Positions 34,201 to 42,772 of a stretch of 50,216 nt of DNA are shown here, in pieces (positions within the stretch are counted from its first letter, which is position 1; each line of letters opens with the position of its first letter). The position numbers and the translations under genes are program-made. The stretch is from Rhodocyclaceae bacterium (GTDB lineage: Bacteria; Pseudomonadota; Gammaproteobacteria; Burkholderiales; Rhodocyclaceae). The notes under the pieces are model-generated. The model did not search any database. It was not told the DNA's origin and was given only the letters and a program-made list of their open reading frames with translations. The stretch is from the NCBI GenBank assembly GCA_020445805.1, contig JAGRFX010000006.1:1-50216 (forward strand), in the 5' to 3' direction.

Positions 34201-36968
34201 GCACGGGATGGCCGGCTCCGCACGCGCGTCACGGTGGACGTGCCACGCGAGGCTTCGACCACCGGGAGGCGGGTGGTGTTGCCGGTCCGCAGCAGTTCCA
34301 GGTAGGCCTCGAAGGCATCCACGTGGTCGGGCAGGGCCCCGTGCTCGCAGGGCAGGTGCCAGGTGCGCACGCCGGGCAGCATGGCGCTCTGGCGGGTGAC
34401 GCGACCGTCGCCCGCCTCGGCGGCGTTGAGGTAGACCAGGCCTTCGTCGCTCCACTCGTAGCCGTCGGGCGTGAACTCGGCCCGCCCGGTGACCAGCAGC
34501 ATGCGGTCGGCAAAGCCGGCCAGGGCCCGGTCGCGCTGGTCGTCGAGCCGCCGCCGCAGGGACATGGCCGCGTCGAGCACGGCCTGCGCCGGAATGCCCC
34601 ACTTGTAGGGCACCAGCTGGCGGAAGTCCGCATGCCACCAGGATCGGTCGCGAATCGCCGCGAGATCGTCGTCGTAGAGCTTCTGCCAGGTGGCGCTGCG
34701 TCCCAGGCCACCTTCCTCGTCCACCAGCCCGGTCTGCAGCTGCAGGAAGCCCGGGAACTGGGCCATCATGGTGCGGGCCTTGTGGTCCTGGAACGGCGCG
34801 CCGAAGGCCACCAGGGTGTTGCCGAAGGTGTCGTCGCCCGAGAGGGTCTGCATCGGCGCCCAGGAGCCGCCATTGGGGGTGCCGAGCATCAGCAGGCGCC
34901 CGCCGGCCACCGACATCATGCGGTCCCAGGTTCCGGGGCATTCGAGCTGTACCGTGCGCGCCACCAGGCCACCCATGGAGTGGGCCAGGATGCGCACCGG
35001 CTGGCCCGACCCGGAGCGGGCGTCGAGGGCACGGTCGATGGCCGCCGCCAGCCGGCGGGCCTCCGCCTCGATGGGCCGCCGCCAGTCATAGGAGAACTCG
35101 ACCACCTCGTGGGTGCCCTCGAGGAAGTCCATCAGCCGGTCGTAGATGCGCCCCACGGCGCCGTCGGGCAGCACGTGCCCGGCCGGCTCGTCGTCGGCGT
35201 ATTCCAGCTTCGTGAGCCCGAAGGCGAGCCGGAAACCGAGCCATACCCGGTCGCCGTCCACCTTGAGGTGGCTGCCCAGGATGCCCGGGAGCACGAAGAC
35301 CGCGGGCTTGTCCGCCTGACCGGTGCCGTCGGCAGCCCGGGCCCGCCGCGCCGCGCGGGCACCCGAGGCCGAGGCACCGGCGTAGGACAGGGGCCCGATC
35401 GGCCGCCAGCCCGGGGGCTCGTCCTCGACCAGGCCCCGAACCAGGGCCTCGGCGCTGTCGCGATTGGAGAAGTAGGTGAAGTGGCTGACCTCACCCCCCT
35501 GGAAGGCCTGGAAGGTCGCCGCGTCCTGGCGGGGCACGCCGCCGTACATGGAGCGGGTCTGGACCACCAGGTCGTTGTCGGTCCAGAAGAAGGCATCGGC
35601 CATCAGGGTCTTGAGCCAGCTACCGACGCTGGTGCCCTCCAGATCGCCGGCCACGACCTTGAGCGAGCCCCGCACCGGGTGGTCGGCGCTGTGCAGCCAC
35701 TGCACCAGCGGGCTGTCGGGCACCATGGCCGCCAGGCCCGGCAGGCGGGTCGGGTCGAAGCGGCGCCGCGCCACCTCGCCGAGAAACTCGACCAGGTCGG
35801 GCAGGACCGGCAGCTTCGCCAGGTCGAGGGTCCAGCGGAAGATCGACAGGTAGGCATCGAAGCGCGTGCTGGCGAGCAGGGTGCCACGGGCCGGGCAGGC
35901 GACGCGGACCACGCGCTCGACCACCACGGCGCGTTCGGCGAGGATCGAGATCAGCTCGCCGAGCGCGGCCCGCTGGGCCTTCATCCAGGCCGCAAACAGC
36001 TTCGGATCGACGCCGTCGGTTTCGCCCTCGCCTGCCGGGCGAGGCTGGAACAGTGCTTCCGACGCTTGATCCGGCCGGGCCAGGGCGGAGGCACGTGCCA
36101 GGACCTCGGCCACCAGGCCGCCGCGGGAGTGCGTCAGCAGGTGCAGCCGCGTGCCGCGGGGGCAGGTACGGGCCAGGGTCAGCGCGTTGTCGATGGGGCT
36201 GCGACCGAGGGTCGCGTGATCAAGCGCGTAGACGCAGTCGTCGAAGCCGGCGAACAGGGCCGTGACCTGGTCCGGGTGCTGCTCCCACAGCTTGGCGAAG
36301 GTGCCCGAGGTGCTCGAGAAGGTGCCGTGGATCAGGACCAGCGCCCGCTGGGTGCGGGGCTGCAGGTCGAGGGTGTCGACCGTCCGGCGCCCCTTGAGGT
36401 GCTCGGGCAGCGTATTGGCCTCAAGCCGGTAGACGCCTTCGCTGACCTGACCATCCACCTTCTCGATGACTTTATCGACGACGATGTCTGGTGCGTCCTT
36501 GGCGAGTTTGCGGGTCAGGATCCGGATGGCCTTCAGGACCACCTTGCCCAAGAGGCCGCGGGTCCGGCCCCGGGCGCTACCCCGAGCCTCCTCCAGCCCA
36601 TCCCAGCCGAACTCCGCGGGTACCGGCACGATGACTGCGGTGTCGCCCTCGGAGCGGCCGCGGCTCGACCGATTGGGCTGCCCGGACTGCGCCAGCATCA
36701 GGTCGCGTGCCGTTTCGGGGTGCAGCACGAGCGGCGGGCCCCCGTCGAACTCGAGGACCACGATGTCGCTCCCGGGGGCAGCCTCGAGGCGGTGCTCGTC
36801 TTCGCTGCCCCGCCGCTGTCCGACGCGTACCCAGGCCTTCAGCTCGCCCGGCAGCCCGGCGATGGGACCGGCGTCGCCCTGGCTTCGGGACCGCGTGGCG
36901 TCCGCGTGTCCAAGCTCGCCGGACACCACGAAGGTGATCGCTGCGCTCGAGGGTCGGGTGCTGGCCAT
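31218..36968 (-). CDS. Giant fusion: two alpha/beta hydrolases + CHAT protease + helical repeats
   Basis: A 1916-residue cytosolic protein, no signal peptide. Hydrolase 1 (about 200-510): oxyanion LIHGTFSS with His214, nucleophile elbow LTHSRGG (Ser281), likely catalytic His496. Hydrolase 2 (about 550-890): FVLPGILGSHLKV, elbow LAHSMGG (Ser664), likely His876. A linker domain (about 950-1230) starts at SIVNGDLTFV and runs through REPLMLGHYTSTRLSGAEW. The CHAT domain (about 1240-1530) has IPWEVLD, catalytic His1399 in HVAGHGE and Cys1446 in FVNCCHLA. The rest is helical repeat (TPR-like). ATG 36968 has AGGAGA upstream. Partner genes: lysin and membrane protein. A protease activated by its repeats that unleashes the lipase domains is possible; it is inference. 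Confidence 0.88.
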   Translation of the reverse strand: MASTRPSSAAITFVVSGELGHADATRSRSQGDAGPIAGLPGELKAWVRVGQRRGSEDEHRLEAAPGSDIVVLEFDGGPPLVLHPETARDLMLAQSGQPNRSSRGRSEGDTAVIVPVPAEFGWDGLEEARGSARGRTRGLLGKVVLKAIRILTRKLAKDAPDIVVDKVIEKVDGQVSEGVYRLEANTLPEHLKGRRTVDTLDLQPRTQRALVLIHGTFSSTSGTFAKLWEQHPDQVTALFAGFDDCVYALDHATLGRSPIDNALTLARTCPRGTRLHLLTHSRGGLVAEVLARASALARPDQASEALFQPRPAGEGETDGVDPKLFAAWMKAQRAALGELISILAERAVVVERVVRVACPARGTLLASTRFDAYLSIFRWTLDLAKLPVLPDLVEFLGEVARRRFDPTRLPGLAAMVPDSPLVQWLHSADHPVRGSLKVVAGDLEGTSVGSWLKTLMADAFFWTDNDLVVQTRSMYGGVPRQDAATFQAFQGGEVSHFTYFSNRDSAEALVRGLVEDEPPGWRPIGPLSYAGASASGARAARRARAADGTGQADKPAVFVLPGILGSHLKVDGDRVWLGFRLAFGLTKLEYADDEPAGHVLPDGAVGRIYDRLMDFLEGTHEVVEFSYDWRRPIEAEARRLAAAIDRALDARSGSGQPVRILAHSMGGLVARTVQLECPGTWDRMMSVAGGRLLMLGTPNGGSWAPMQTLSGDDTFGNTLVAFGAPFQDHKARTMMAQFPGFLQLQTGLVDEEGGLGRSATWQKLYDDDLAAIRDRSWWHADFRQLVPYKWGIPAQAVLDAAMSLRRRLDDQRDRALAGFADRMLLVTGRAEFTPDGYEWSDEGLVYLNAAEAGDGRVTRQSAMLPGVRTWHLPCEHGALPDHVDAFEAYLELLRTGNTTRLPVVEASRGTSTVTRVRSRPSRALPFAPPLPPEDLRLLDLPVDTARPADGEAPLPVSIVNGDLTFVREPLMLGHYTSTRLSGAEWVVDKLIGGTMKESLRLGQYPDRTGTHQLFANTGRNANPLQPPRPASVLVVGLGEEGKLEACDIAKTVKLGVLALAQRMMEAESGPPAGFELAAVLLGSGGSDVSAAKSAQFVAQGVRAADMALAELARATPGGTSRWPRVASLKLIELYLNRASEAWDALALLARSSPQNFQLAPAIRSAPGALQRPLERGYRGSDYGFVRAISSQGSHGESTIEYTVHTQRARSEIRAQSAQLPLVQALVQSAANDRNRDERFGRTLFRLLVPVELEPLLGESDEMLLELDQGTAGIPWEVLDTPTGSSGGDSQPWAIRAKLLRKLRLADFRSTVRDARTDGDILIIGEPRCDARYYPPLPGARREAEAVTRLFNEVPAGSLGHVVSLVGTGADEDRQTEALPILNALLDPDRDWRIIHVAGHGEPPCDKPDANRRAHRGGVVLSNDAFLGPTEVGQLRDVPELVFVNCCHLAARPIGQLLDIGRAGMQDPARFASGIAEALIRLGVKCVIAAGWAVDDDPAECFASAFYRAILRGARFMDAVAEARSEARARGGNTWAAYQCYGDPDWVFRRAGANPERRTAPPADEFANITSAQALVLALGTLAVQSRFQGADGKRQAARLRYLQSRFEGGLGRQGDVAEAFAEAWDAAGERDQAIGWYRRALTAIDGRASMRASEQLGNLLVRQAWKAVELADRAHRSLSEQRARHGGRGPDGVTQQALRAAKRALDDAITSAHRTIDEGMSVLSKLAAMHPTLERKSLLGSAFKRRAMILRVEGKRADEALGAMETFYAEAEAIGRASGAANLFYPGTNCLAAAIALALAAGKPLALDSERVASLRQEIAQHNEADPDFWSASAAIELEAYEAIAAGRLAETLDRLLAAYKDLAVRVPDGHNWASVRDQATFVLHELLVAGDPATAEAAAARSLVAALEAWATGKA

Positions 36969-37353
36969 GAGAGTCTCCTGATTGTCTTGTTATGTGTGCA
37001 TTCGGCGGGTGGGCGGGCGAGGGCGCTTGTCAAGCTTCCGGCGGGGGTGAGTCCGCCTGGCTGGCGTGGCTTCCCTTCTCTGACGTGGGCACCGGTCCGC
37101 CTCCCTGGGCAGTGTCCGTGCGCGCTGGCATGGGGGACGATGCCTTTGCACGGAATTCACTGGTCATTATGGGCAAAGCGCCACACATGTCGAGCGGGTT
37201 CGGGGCTGCGGGATGGCTTCGCTGCCCGGGTCTCGTGGGGTGGGCCGGATCGAGCTGCGGCAAAAGAGGCCCGTGAACGCAACAGCGCCCCGAAGACGGG
37301 GCGCTGTCACTGAAACCTCGGATGGCAGCCCCGTGAAGTTCGGGGCCTGCGGC
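36969..37353. other. 385-base intergenic region upstream of the fusion gene
   Basis: On the minus strand it carries the ribosome site AGGAGA just before the giant gene and a perfect TTGACA (37033-37028), but no matching -10 sequence at the usual distance. The part near 37282-37307 holds the stem-loop behind suhB. I see no credible gene in it. Confidence 0.6.
37282..37307 (-). terminator. Stem-loop behind suhB
   Basis: ACAGCGCCCCG (37282-37292) pairs perfectly over 11 bases with 37297-37307 around the loop AAGA. It lies 46 bases past the suhB stop codon. Only TT follows on the minus strand. Confidence 0.6.
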
Positions 37354-38154
37354 TCAGGCGGTCACATGGCTCGGCCGGTTGGCCTGGATGATCGGCAGCA
37401 GCTGGCCGAAGATCTTCGGCGTGCCGGCCACGATGTTGCCGCTGGCGAGGAAGCCCGATTCGCCGGAAAGGTCGCTGATCAGGCCACCGGCCTCCTGCAC
37501 CAGCAGCGATCCTGCCGCGATGTCCCAGGGCTTGAGGCCCAGCTCCCAGAAGCCGTCGTAGCGACCGGCGGCCAGGTAGGCCAGATCGAGCGCCGCGGCG
37601 CCCGGGCGACGGATGCCGGCGCTCTTCTGGGCGATCTCGCGGAACATGGCCAGGTAGGCGTCGATGTTGTCGAACTCGCGGAAGGGGAATCCGGTGCCGA
37701 TCAGGGCCTCGCCCATCCGGGTACGCTTCGAGACGCGGATGCGGCGTTCGTTGAGGAAGGCGCCTGCGCCTTTGGTGGCGGTGTAGAGGTCGTTGGCCAC
37801 CGGATCGAACACGACGGCCTGCTCGACCACCCCGTTGCGGGCCAGGGCGATCGAGACCGCATACTGGTAGAAGCCGTGGATGAAATTGGTCGTTCCGTCG
37901 AGGGGATCGATGATCCACTGGTACTCGCCCTCGGGGCCGGACGTACCGGTCTCTTCTGCTAGAATCCCGTGCCCCGGATAGGCGTCCTGGAGCACCTCGA
38001 TGATCGCGGCCTCGGCGGCCCGGTCCACTTCGGTGACGAAGTCGTTGGCGCTTTTCGCATGCACCTTGATGTGGGCCAGGTCGTTGGATGCGCGGTTGAT
38101 GATGTTGCCGGCGCGGCGGGCGGCCTTGACCGCGATGTTCAGGGTGGGATGCAT
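37354..38154 (-). CDS. suhB: Inositol-1-monophosphatase / ribosomal antitermination factor SuhB
   Basis: A 266-residue member of the inositol monophosphatase family: metal-binding [25 protein letters not shown] and [17 protein letters not shown]. In Gammaproteobacteria SuhB also joins the rRNA antitermination complex. ATG 38154 is favoured over one six codons upstream since [16 protein letters not shown] is the usual start. It is divergent from trmJ, with 62 bases between. The region upstream of the next genes has the common gammaproteobacterial order suhB/trmJ/cysE/iscR. Confidence 0.93.
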   Translation of the reverse strand: MHPTLNIAVKAARRAGNIINRASNDLAHIKVHAKSANDFVTEVDRAAEAAIIEVLQDAYPGHGILAEETGTSGPEGEYQWIIDPLDGTTNFIHGFYQYAVSIALARNGVVEQAVVFDPVANDLYTATKGAGAFLNERRIRVSKRTRMGEALIGTGFPFREFDNIDAYLAMFREIAQKSAGIRRPGAAALDLAYLAAGRYDGFWELGLKPWDIAAGSLLVQEAGGLISDLSGESGFLASGNIVAGTPKIFGQLLPIIQANRPSHVTA

Positions 38155-38216
38155 GTCTCGGGATCTCGTCACGGGGCAGGCGCGCCCCGGCTCAGCGGAA
38201 AACCCAAGATTTTAAT

Positions 38217-38942
38217 ATGAACAGCGGACCTACGCTCGACCACGTCCGGATCGTCCTCTCGCGTACCAGCCACCCGGGCAACATCGGGGCCGCTGCGCGG
38301 GCCATGAAGACCATGGGCCTGCATCGGCTGGTGCTGGTCCGACCCGAATCCTTTCCCGACCCCATTGCCGACGCACGCGCCTCGGGTGCAGTCGATGTGC
38401 TCGAGCGGGCGCGGGTCGTCGACTCCCTCGAGGAGGCCCTGGAGGGCACGGTGATGGTCGCCGCCATGACCGCCCGCCGTCGCGAGCTGGCCACGCCCGC
38501 CCGCTGGGCACGGGAAGCCGCCGTCGAGGCCGCTGCGGTCGCCCGGGCGGCGGAGGTGGCGCTGGTCTTCGGCAACGAAACCAGTGGCCTCTCCAACGAG
38601 GAGCTCGGCCTGTGCCACATGCCGGTGATGATCCCGGCCAACCCCGACTACTCGTCCCTCAATCTCGGTGCCGCCGTCCAGCTCATGTGCTACGAGCTGC
38701 GGGTTGCCGCCGCGGACCCCGGCGCCGCGCCGTTCATGGCCGGCCAGGCGGCCAGCTTCGAAGACGTGGAAGGTTTCTACGAGCACCTGCAGCGGCTGAT
38801 GGTGGCCCGCGAGTTCCTCGACCCGGAGAACCCGCGCAAGCTGATGCCGCGGATTCGCCGCCTGTTCGGACGCATCCGTCTCGAGCGGGAGGAGGTCGGC
38901 ATCCTGCGCGGCCTCCTGAGTGCGCTCGAGAAGAAAACCTGA
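38217..38942 (+). CDS. trmJ: tRNA (cytidine/uridine-2'-O-)-methyltransferase TrmJ
   Basis: A 241-residue SPOUT methyltransferase that modifies position 32 in tRNA. The knot motifs are VRIVLSRTSHPGNIGAAARA, VFGNETSGLSNEEL and SLNLGAAVQLMCYEL. The C-terminal helical extension, with RLFGRIRLEREEVGILRGLL, is TrmJ-specific. No ribosome site precedes ATG 38217; instead TTTTAAT lies directly before it, so the message may be leaderless or nearly so. Confidence 0.92.
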   Translation: MNSGPTLDHVRIVLSRTSHPGNIGAAARAMKTMGLHRLVLVRPESFPDPIADARASGAVDVLERARVVDSLEEALEGTVMVAAMTARRRELATPARWAREAAVEAAAVARAAEVALVFGNETSGLSNEELGLCHMPVMIPANPDYSSLNLGAAVQLMCYELRVAAADPGAAPFMAGQAASFEDVEGFYEHLQRLMVAREFLDPENPRKLMPRIRRLFGRIRLEREEVGILRGLLSALEKKT

Positions 38943-38990
38943 TAAAAATAGTCGGAATTGATCCGGCGAAACGCCCGCGAGGAAGCATCC

Positions 38991-39752
38991 ATGTTCGAGA
39001 GATTGCGTGAAGACATTGCCAGTGTCCGCGAGCGCGACCCCGCCGCCCGCTCGAGCTGGGAGGTCCTCACCTGCTACCCGGGCGTGCACGCGCTGATCTT
39101 CCACCGCCTGGCCCACCGGGCCTGGAAGGCCGAGTTCCACTGGCTCGGTCGCTTCCTCAGCCACCTTGGCCGCCTGCTGACCGGAATCGAGATCCACCCC
39201 GGCGCGACGGTCGGGCGGCGGGTCTTCATCGACCACGGCATGGGCGTGGTGGTCGGCGAGACGGCCGAGATCGGCGACGATTGCACGATCTACCAGGGGG
39301 TCACCCTCGGCGGCACGTCCCTCTACCGCGGAACCAAGCGTCACCCCACCCTGGGCAAGGGCGTGGTGATCGGCGCCGGCGCCAAGGTGCTGGGTGGATT
39401 CGAGGTGGGTGACGGGGCCAAGGTCGGTTCCAACGCGGTCGTGGTCAAGCCGGTGCCGGCCGGGGCGACGGCCGTCGGCAATCCGGCGCGGATCATCGAG
39501 GAAGGGCGCAAGGAGCGCGATGCGCGCGAGGAAAAGGCCAAGGAAATGGGCTTCTCGGCCTACGGCGTGACCCGTGACATGGACGACCCGCTGGCCAAGG
39601 CGCTCCACAGCATTCTCGATCATGCGGTCGAGAATGACCGGCGCATGCAGTGCCTGCTCGAGCGGCTCTCTGCGGCCGGCATCAAGATCGATTCCGTGCC
39701 CGAGTGCAGCGACGCCTTCGATCCTGACAAGCTGTCGCGCATGGTGGACTGA
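38991..39752 (+). CDS. cysE: Serine O-acetyltransferase
   Basis: A 253-residue hexapeptide-repeat enzyme making O-acetylserine, the carbon skeleton of cysteine. After an N-terminal helical domain comes [19 protein letters not shown], with the catalytic His/Asp pair, then [22 protein letters not shown] and the coil [23 protein letters not shown] 38991 has GAGGAAG upstream. It stands between trmJ and iscR, as in other Gammaproteobacteria; the linkage to iron-sulfur genes makes sense because cysteine is the sulfur donor. The extra 50 C-terminal residues are helical. Confidence 0.93.
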   Translation: MFERLREDIASVRERDPAARSSWEVLTCYPGVHALIFHRLAHRAWKAEFHWLGRFLSHLGRLLTGIEIHPGATVGRRVFIDHGMGVVVGETAEIGDDCTIYQGVTLGGTSLYRGTKRHPTLGKGVVIGAGAKVLGGFEVGDGAKVGSNAVVVKPVPAGATAVGNPARIIEEGRKERDAREEKAKEMGFSAYGVTRDMDDPLAKALHSILDHAVENDRRMQCLLERLSAAGIKIDSVPECSDAFDPDKLSRMVD

Positions 39753-39803
39753 GGTCCACGGCGTCGCCCCTGAATTCGGCTGGCCCGGGTCGGTGCAAAA
39801 TAC

Positions 39804-39852
39804 TTGAGGCTTTTTGTCGGGAACTGTATAGTTGAGCGAAACACTAAGGTAT
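39804..39852 (+). promoter_or_regulatory. iscR promoter with IscR type 1 binding site
   Basis: TTGAGG (39804-39809) and TATAGT (39827-39832) are 17 bases apart. A 25-base inverted repeat (39828-39852) covers the -10 region: it begins ATAGTTGAG and ends CTAAGGTAT. It agrees with the E. coli type 1 IscR site in 21 of 25 positions by my count. Occupancy by Fe-S IscR would block transcription of the whole operon. Confidence 0.7.
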
Positions 39853-39874
39853 TGCTCACCGACAGAGGGCCGCA

Positions 39875-40354
39875 ATGAGACTGACGACCAAAGGACGTTT
39901 TGCAGTGACGGCGATGATCGACCTGGCGCTTCGCCAGGGCGACGGTCCCGTGACCCTCGCAGGGATCGCCGAGCGGCAGAAGATCTCCCTGTCCTATCTC
40001 GAGCAGCTGTTCGGCAAATTGCGTCGTCACAAGCTCGTGTCGAGTGTGCGCGGCCCGGGCGGCGGCTACTGTCTGGCGAAGGGTGACGACGACATCACCG
40101 TGGCGGACATCATCCGCGCGGTGGACGAGCCCCTCGATGCCACCCAGTGCGGTGGCAAGCAGAACTGCCACGACGAGCATCGCTGCATGACCCACGATCT
40201 GTGGACCAATCTCAACAAACGCATGTACGAATACCTGCACTCGGTGCGCCTGGGTGACCTGGTGCGGCAGCAGCGCGAGAAGGCTGGCGATAAGGTGGTC
40301 CAGGATCGCCGTGGCGAACGGGAAGGCGTACGCCCCCTGGTGGTGTCGGCCTGA
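39875..40354 (+). CDS. iscR: Fe-S cluster-sensing transcriptional regulator IscR (Rrf2 family)
   Basis: A 159-residue Rrf2 regulator. The winged helix begins MRLTTKGRFAVTAMIDLAL and has SYLEQLFGKLRRHKLV and GPGGGYCLA. Its 2Fe-2S ligands follow the E. coli pattern of three Cys at six-residue intervals plus a His (CGGKQNC, then HRC, MTH). It represses its own promoter in the holo form. It is the first gene of the operon that reads through to iscX. Confidence 0.95.
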   Translation: MRLTTKGRFAVTAMIDLALRQGDGPVTLAGIAERQKISLSYLEQLFGKLRRHKLVSSVRGPGGGYCLAKGDDDITVADIIRAVDEPLDATQCGGKQNCHDEHRCMTHDLWTNLNKRMYEYLHSVRLGDLVRQQREKAGDKVVQDRRGEREGVRPLVVSA

Positions 40355-40362
40355 GCAACCCC

Positions 40363-41511
40363 ATGTTTGCGCCGGTCTACCTCGATCACAACGCCACCAC
40401 GCCCCTGGATCCGGAAGTCCGGGAGGCGATGCTGCCCTACCTCGACGCGCGCTTCGGCAATCCGTCGAGCCGCCATGAATATGGGCGGCAGGCGCGGGCG
40501 GCCATCGAGGAGGCGCGGGCCCGGGTGGCCGCCAGCGTGGGCGCCCACAGCACCGAGGTGATCTTCACCAGCGGTGGGTCCGAGGCCAACAACCTGATCA
40601 TCAAAGGGGCTGCGGCGCGCTTGAAGGCGGGCACGGTGGCAACCAGCGCCATCGAACATCCCTGCGTGCGGGAACCCGCACGCCAACTGGCCCGTCGTGG
40701 ATGGCAGCATGCGGAAATCGCCGTCGACCGGGATGGCCTGATCGACCGCGCCCACTGGCGACAGGTTCTCGACGACCGTCCCGCCATCGTCTCGGTGATG
40801 CTGGCCAACAACGAGAGCGGTGTCGTGCAGGATGTGGCGGCCCTGGCCGCCGAGGCCCGGCGCAGCGGGGCGCTGTTCCACACCGACGCGGTGCAGGCGG
40901 TGGGGAAGATCGCGGTGGATTTTCGTGCGCTGGGCGTGAATGCCATGACCCTCTCCGCCCACAAGGTCCACGGTCCCCTGGGGATCGGTGCGCTGGTGTG
41001 CGACAAGCGGGTGGACCTCGAGCCCCTGGTGGCCGGTGGCGGCCAGGAACGCAACTTGCGATCGGGAACCGAGAACGTGGCGGGCATTGTCGGCTTCGCG
41101 CGCGCGTGCGAGCTCGCCGCCCAGCGGCTTTCGGTCGATACTGAGCACATTGCCGAACTGCGACGGCAGCTCGAGTCGGGTCTTGGGGCCATGCATGCGC
41201 AGGTATTCTCGGCGGCGGCCGATCGACTGCCCGGCACAAGCTTTTTCGCCTTCGACGGACTCGATGGCGAAACCCTGGTGGGCAAGCTCGATCGCGCCGG
41301 ATTTGCCGTGGCGAGCGGCTCGGCCTGCTCGAGTGTCAGTCCCGAGCCTTCGCGCACCCTGCTGGCCATGGGTGTGTCGGCCGAGCTGGCCAAGGGCGCC
41401 ATCCGGGTGAGCCTGGGACGCAGCAACAGTGCGGATCAGGTGGACGATTTCTTGGCGGCGCTGCGGGCGACGCTGGCTGGACTCAGAAACCTCATGGCCG
41501 TTTCGGCCTGA
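40363..41511 (+). CDS. Cysteine desulfurase, additional IscS/NifS paralogue
   Basis: A 382-residue PLP enzyme. PLP lysine is in LSAHKVHGPLGIG, and catalytic Cys lies in the loop ASGSACSSVSPEPS. It starts VYLDHNATTPLDPEV as in IscS and NifS. It lies between iscR and the second desulfurase, in the same reading direction, with only eight bases to iscR. It is much more divergent from the E. coli-type IscS than its neighbour at 41542 (shorter C terminus, RxLRSGTEN rather than GLRSGT). Its separate task, if any, is unknown. Confidence 0.88.
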   Translation: MFAPVYLDHNATTPLDPEVREAMLPYLDARFGNPSSRHEYGRQARAAIEEARARVAASVGAHSTEVIFTSGGSEANNLIIKGAAARLKAGTVATSAIEHPCVREPARQLARRGWQHAEIAVDRDGLIDRAHWRQVLDDRPAIVSVMLANNESGVVQDVAALAAEARRSGALFHTDAVQAVGKIAVDFRALGVNAMTLSAHKVHGPLGIGALVCDKRVDLEPLVAGGGQERNLRSGTENVAGIVGFARACELAAQRLSVDTEHIAELRRQLESGLGAMHAQVFSAAADRLPGTSFFAFDGLDGETLVGKLDRAGFAVASGSACSSVSPEPSRTLLAMGVSAELAKGAIRVSLGRSNSADQVDDFLAALRATLAGLRNLMAVSA

Positions 41512-41541
41512 ACAGAAAAGATCTTCGACGGAGAATCCACG

Positions 41542-42753
41542 ATGCTGAAGTTCCCCATCTATCTCGACTACTCGGCCACGACCCCGGTCGATCCCAGGGT
41601 GGCCGAGAAGATGATCCCCTACCTGGTCGAACATTTCGGTAACCCGGCGTCGCGCAGCCATGCCTATGGCTGGGAGGCGGAACGGGCGGTCGAGGAAGCG
41701 CGCGAGCACGTCGCGGCGCTGGTCAATGCCGACCCGAAGGAGATCATCTGGACCTCGGGCGCAACCGAGTCCGACAACCTGGCGATCAAGGGCGCAGCCC
41801 AGTTCTACAAGGGCAAGGGCAAGCACATCATTACCGTCAAGACCGAGCACAAGGCGGTGCTGGATCCCTGCCGGGAGCTCGAACGCCAGGGCTTCGAGGT
41901 CACCTACCTGGACGTCCAGGAGAACGGGCTGGTGGACATGGCGGTGCTCAAGGACGCGATCCGCGCCGACACGATCCTGGTCTCGATCATGTTCGTGAAC
42001 AACGAGGTCGGCGTGATCCAGCCCATCGAGGCGATCGGCGAGCTGTGCCGCGAGAAGGGCATCGTATTCCATGTGGACGCGGCCCAGGCTACCGGCAAGG
42101 TCGCCATCGACCTGGCCAAACTCAAGGTGGACCTGATGTCCTTCTCGGCCCACAAGAGCTACGGACCCAAGGGTATCGGCGCCCTCTACGTGCGGCGCAA
42201 GCCCCGGGTCCGTCTCGAGGCACAGATGCACGGCGGCGGCCACGAACGGGGCCTGCGCTCGGGCACCCTGGCGACCCACCAGATCGTTGGCATGGGCGAG
42301 GCCTACCGGATCGCCCGCGAGGAAATGGACGAAGAGAACACGCGCATCCGCATGCTGCGCGACAAGCTGGTCAAGGGCCTGTCCGAGATCGACGCCACCT
42401 ACGTCAATGGCGACATGGACGCGCGCGTTCCGCACAACCTGAACATCTCCTTCGCCTATGTGGAAGGCGAGTCCCTGATCATGGCGATCAAGGACGTGGC
42501 CGTGTCCTCGGGTTCGGCCTGTACCTCGGCCTCGCTCGAGCCCTCGTACGTGCTGCGTGCCCTGGGCCGCGACGACGAACTGGCCCACAGCTCGATCCGC
42601 TTCACGATCGGCCGCTTTACGACCGAGGAAGAAATCGACTATACGGTGGATTTGCTGCACCGCAAGATCGGCAAGCTCCGTGAGCTGTCGCCCTTGTGGG
42701 AAATGGTGCAGGAAGGCATCGATCTGAATACTGTCCAGTGGGCTGCCCACTGA
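41542..42753 (+). CDS. iscS: Cysteine desulfurase IscS
   Basis: A 403-residue PLP enzyme that takes sulfur from cysteine and delivers it to IscU, thiamine and tRNA pathways. The start [23 protein letters not shown] Lys in [13 protein letters not shown], and the mobile Cys in [17 protein letters not shown] all match the E. coli-type enzyme. The C terminus [20 protein letters not shown] is the conserved IscS tail that contacts IscU. GGAGAA precedes the start. Confidence 0.95.
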   Translation: MLKFPIYLDYSATTPVDPRVAEKMIPYLVEHFGNPASRSHAYGWEAERAVEEAREHVAALVNADPKEIIWTSGATESDNLAIKGAAQFYKGKGKHIITVKTEHKAVLDPCRELERQGFEVTYLDVQENGLVDMAVLKDAIRADTILVSIMFVNNEVGVIQPIEAIGELCREKGIVFHVDAAQATGKVAIDLAKLKVDLMSFSAHKSYGPKGIGALYVRRKPRVRLEAQMHGGGHERGLRSGTLATHQIVGMGEAYRIAREEMDEENTRIRMLRDKLVKGLSEIDATYVNGDMDARVPHNLNISFAYVEGESLIMAIKDVAVSSGSACTSASLEPSYVLRALGRDDELAHSSIRFTIGRFTTEEEIDYTVDLLHRKIGKLRELSPLWEMVQEGIDLNTVQWAAH

Positions 42754-42772
42754 CCCCAGCAGGAGAGAAAAA

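Noticed and set aside
31314-37313. Open frame of 1999 codons on the plus strand, opposite the giant fusion gene
   Set aside because: The amino-acid pattern lacks any domain and mirrors the codon bias of the minus-strand gene, whose catalytic motifs are clear.
38169-39875. Open frame of 568 codons on the minus strand across trmJ and cysE
   Set aside because: Antisense of conserved genes, created by high GC content.
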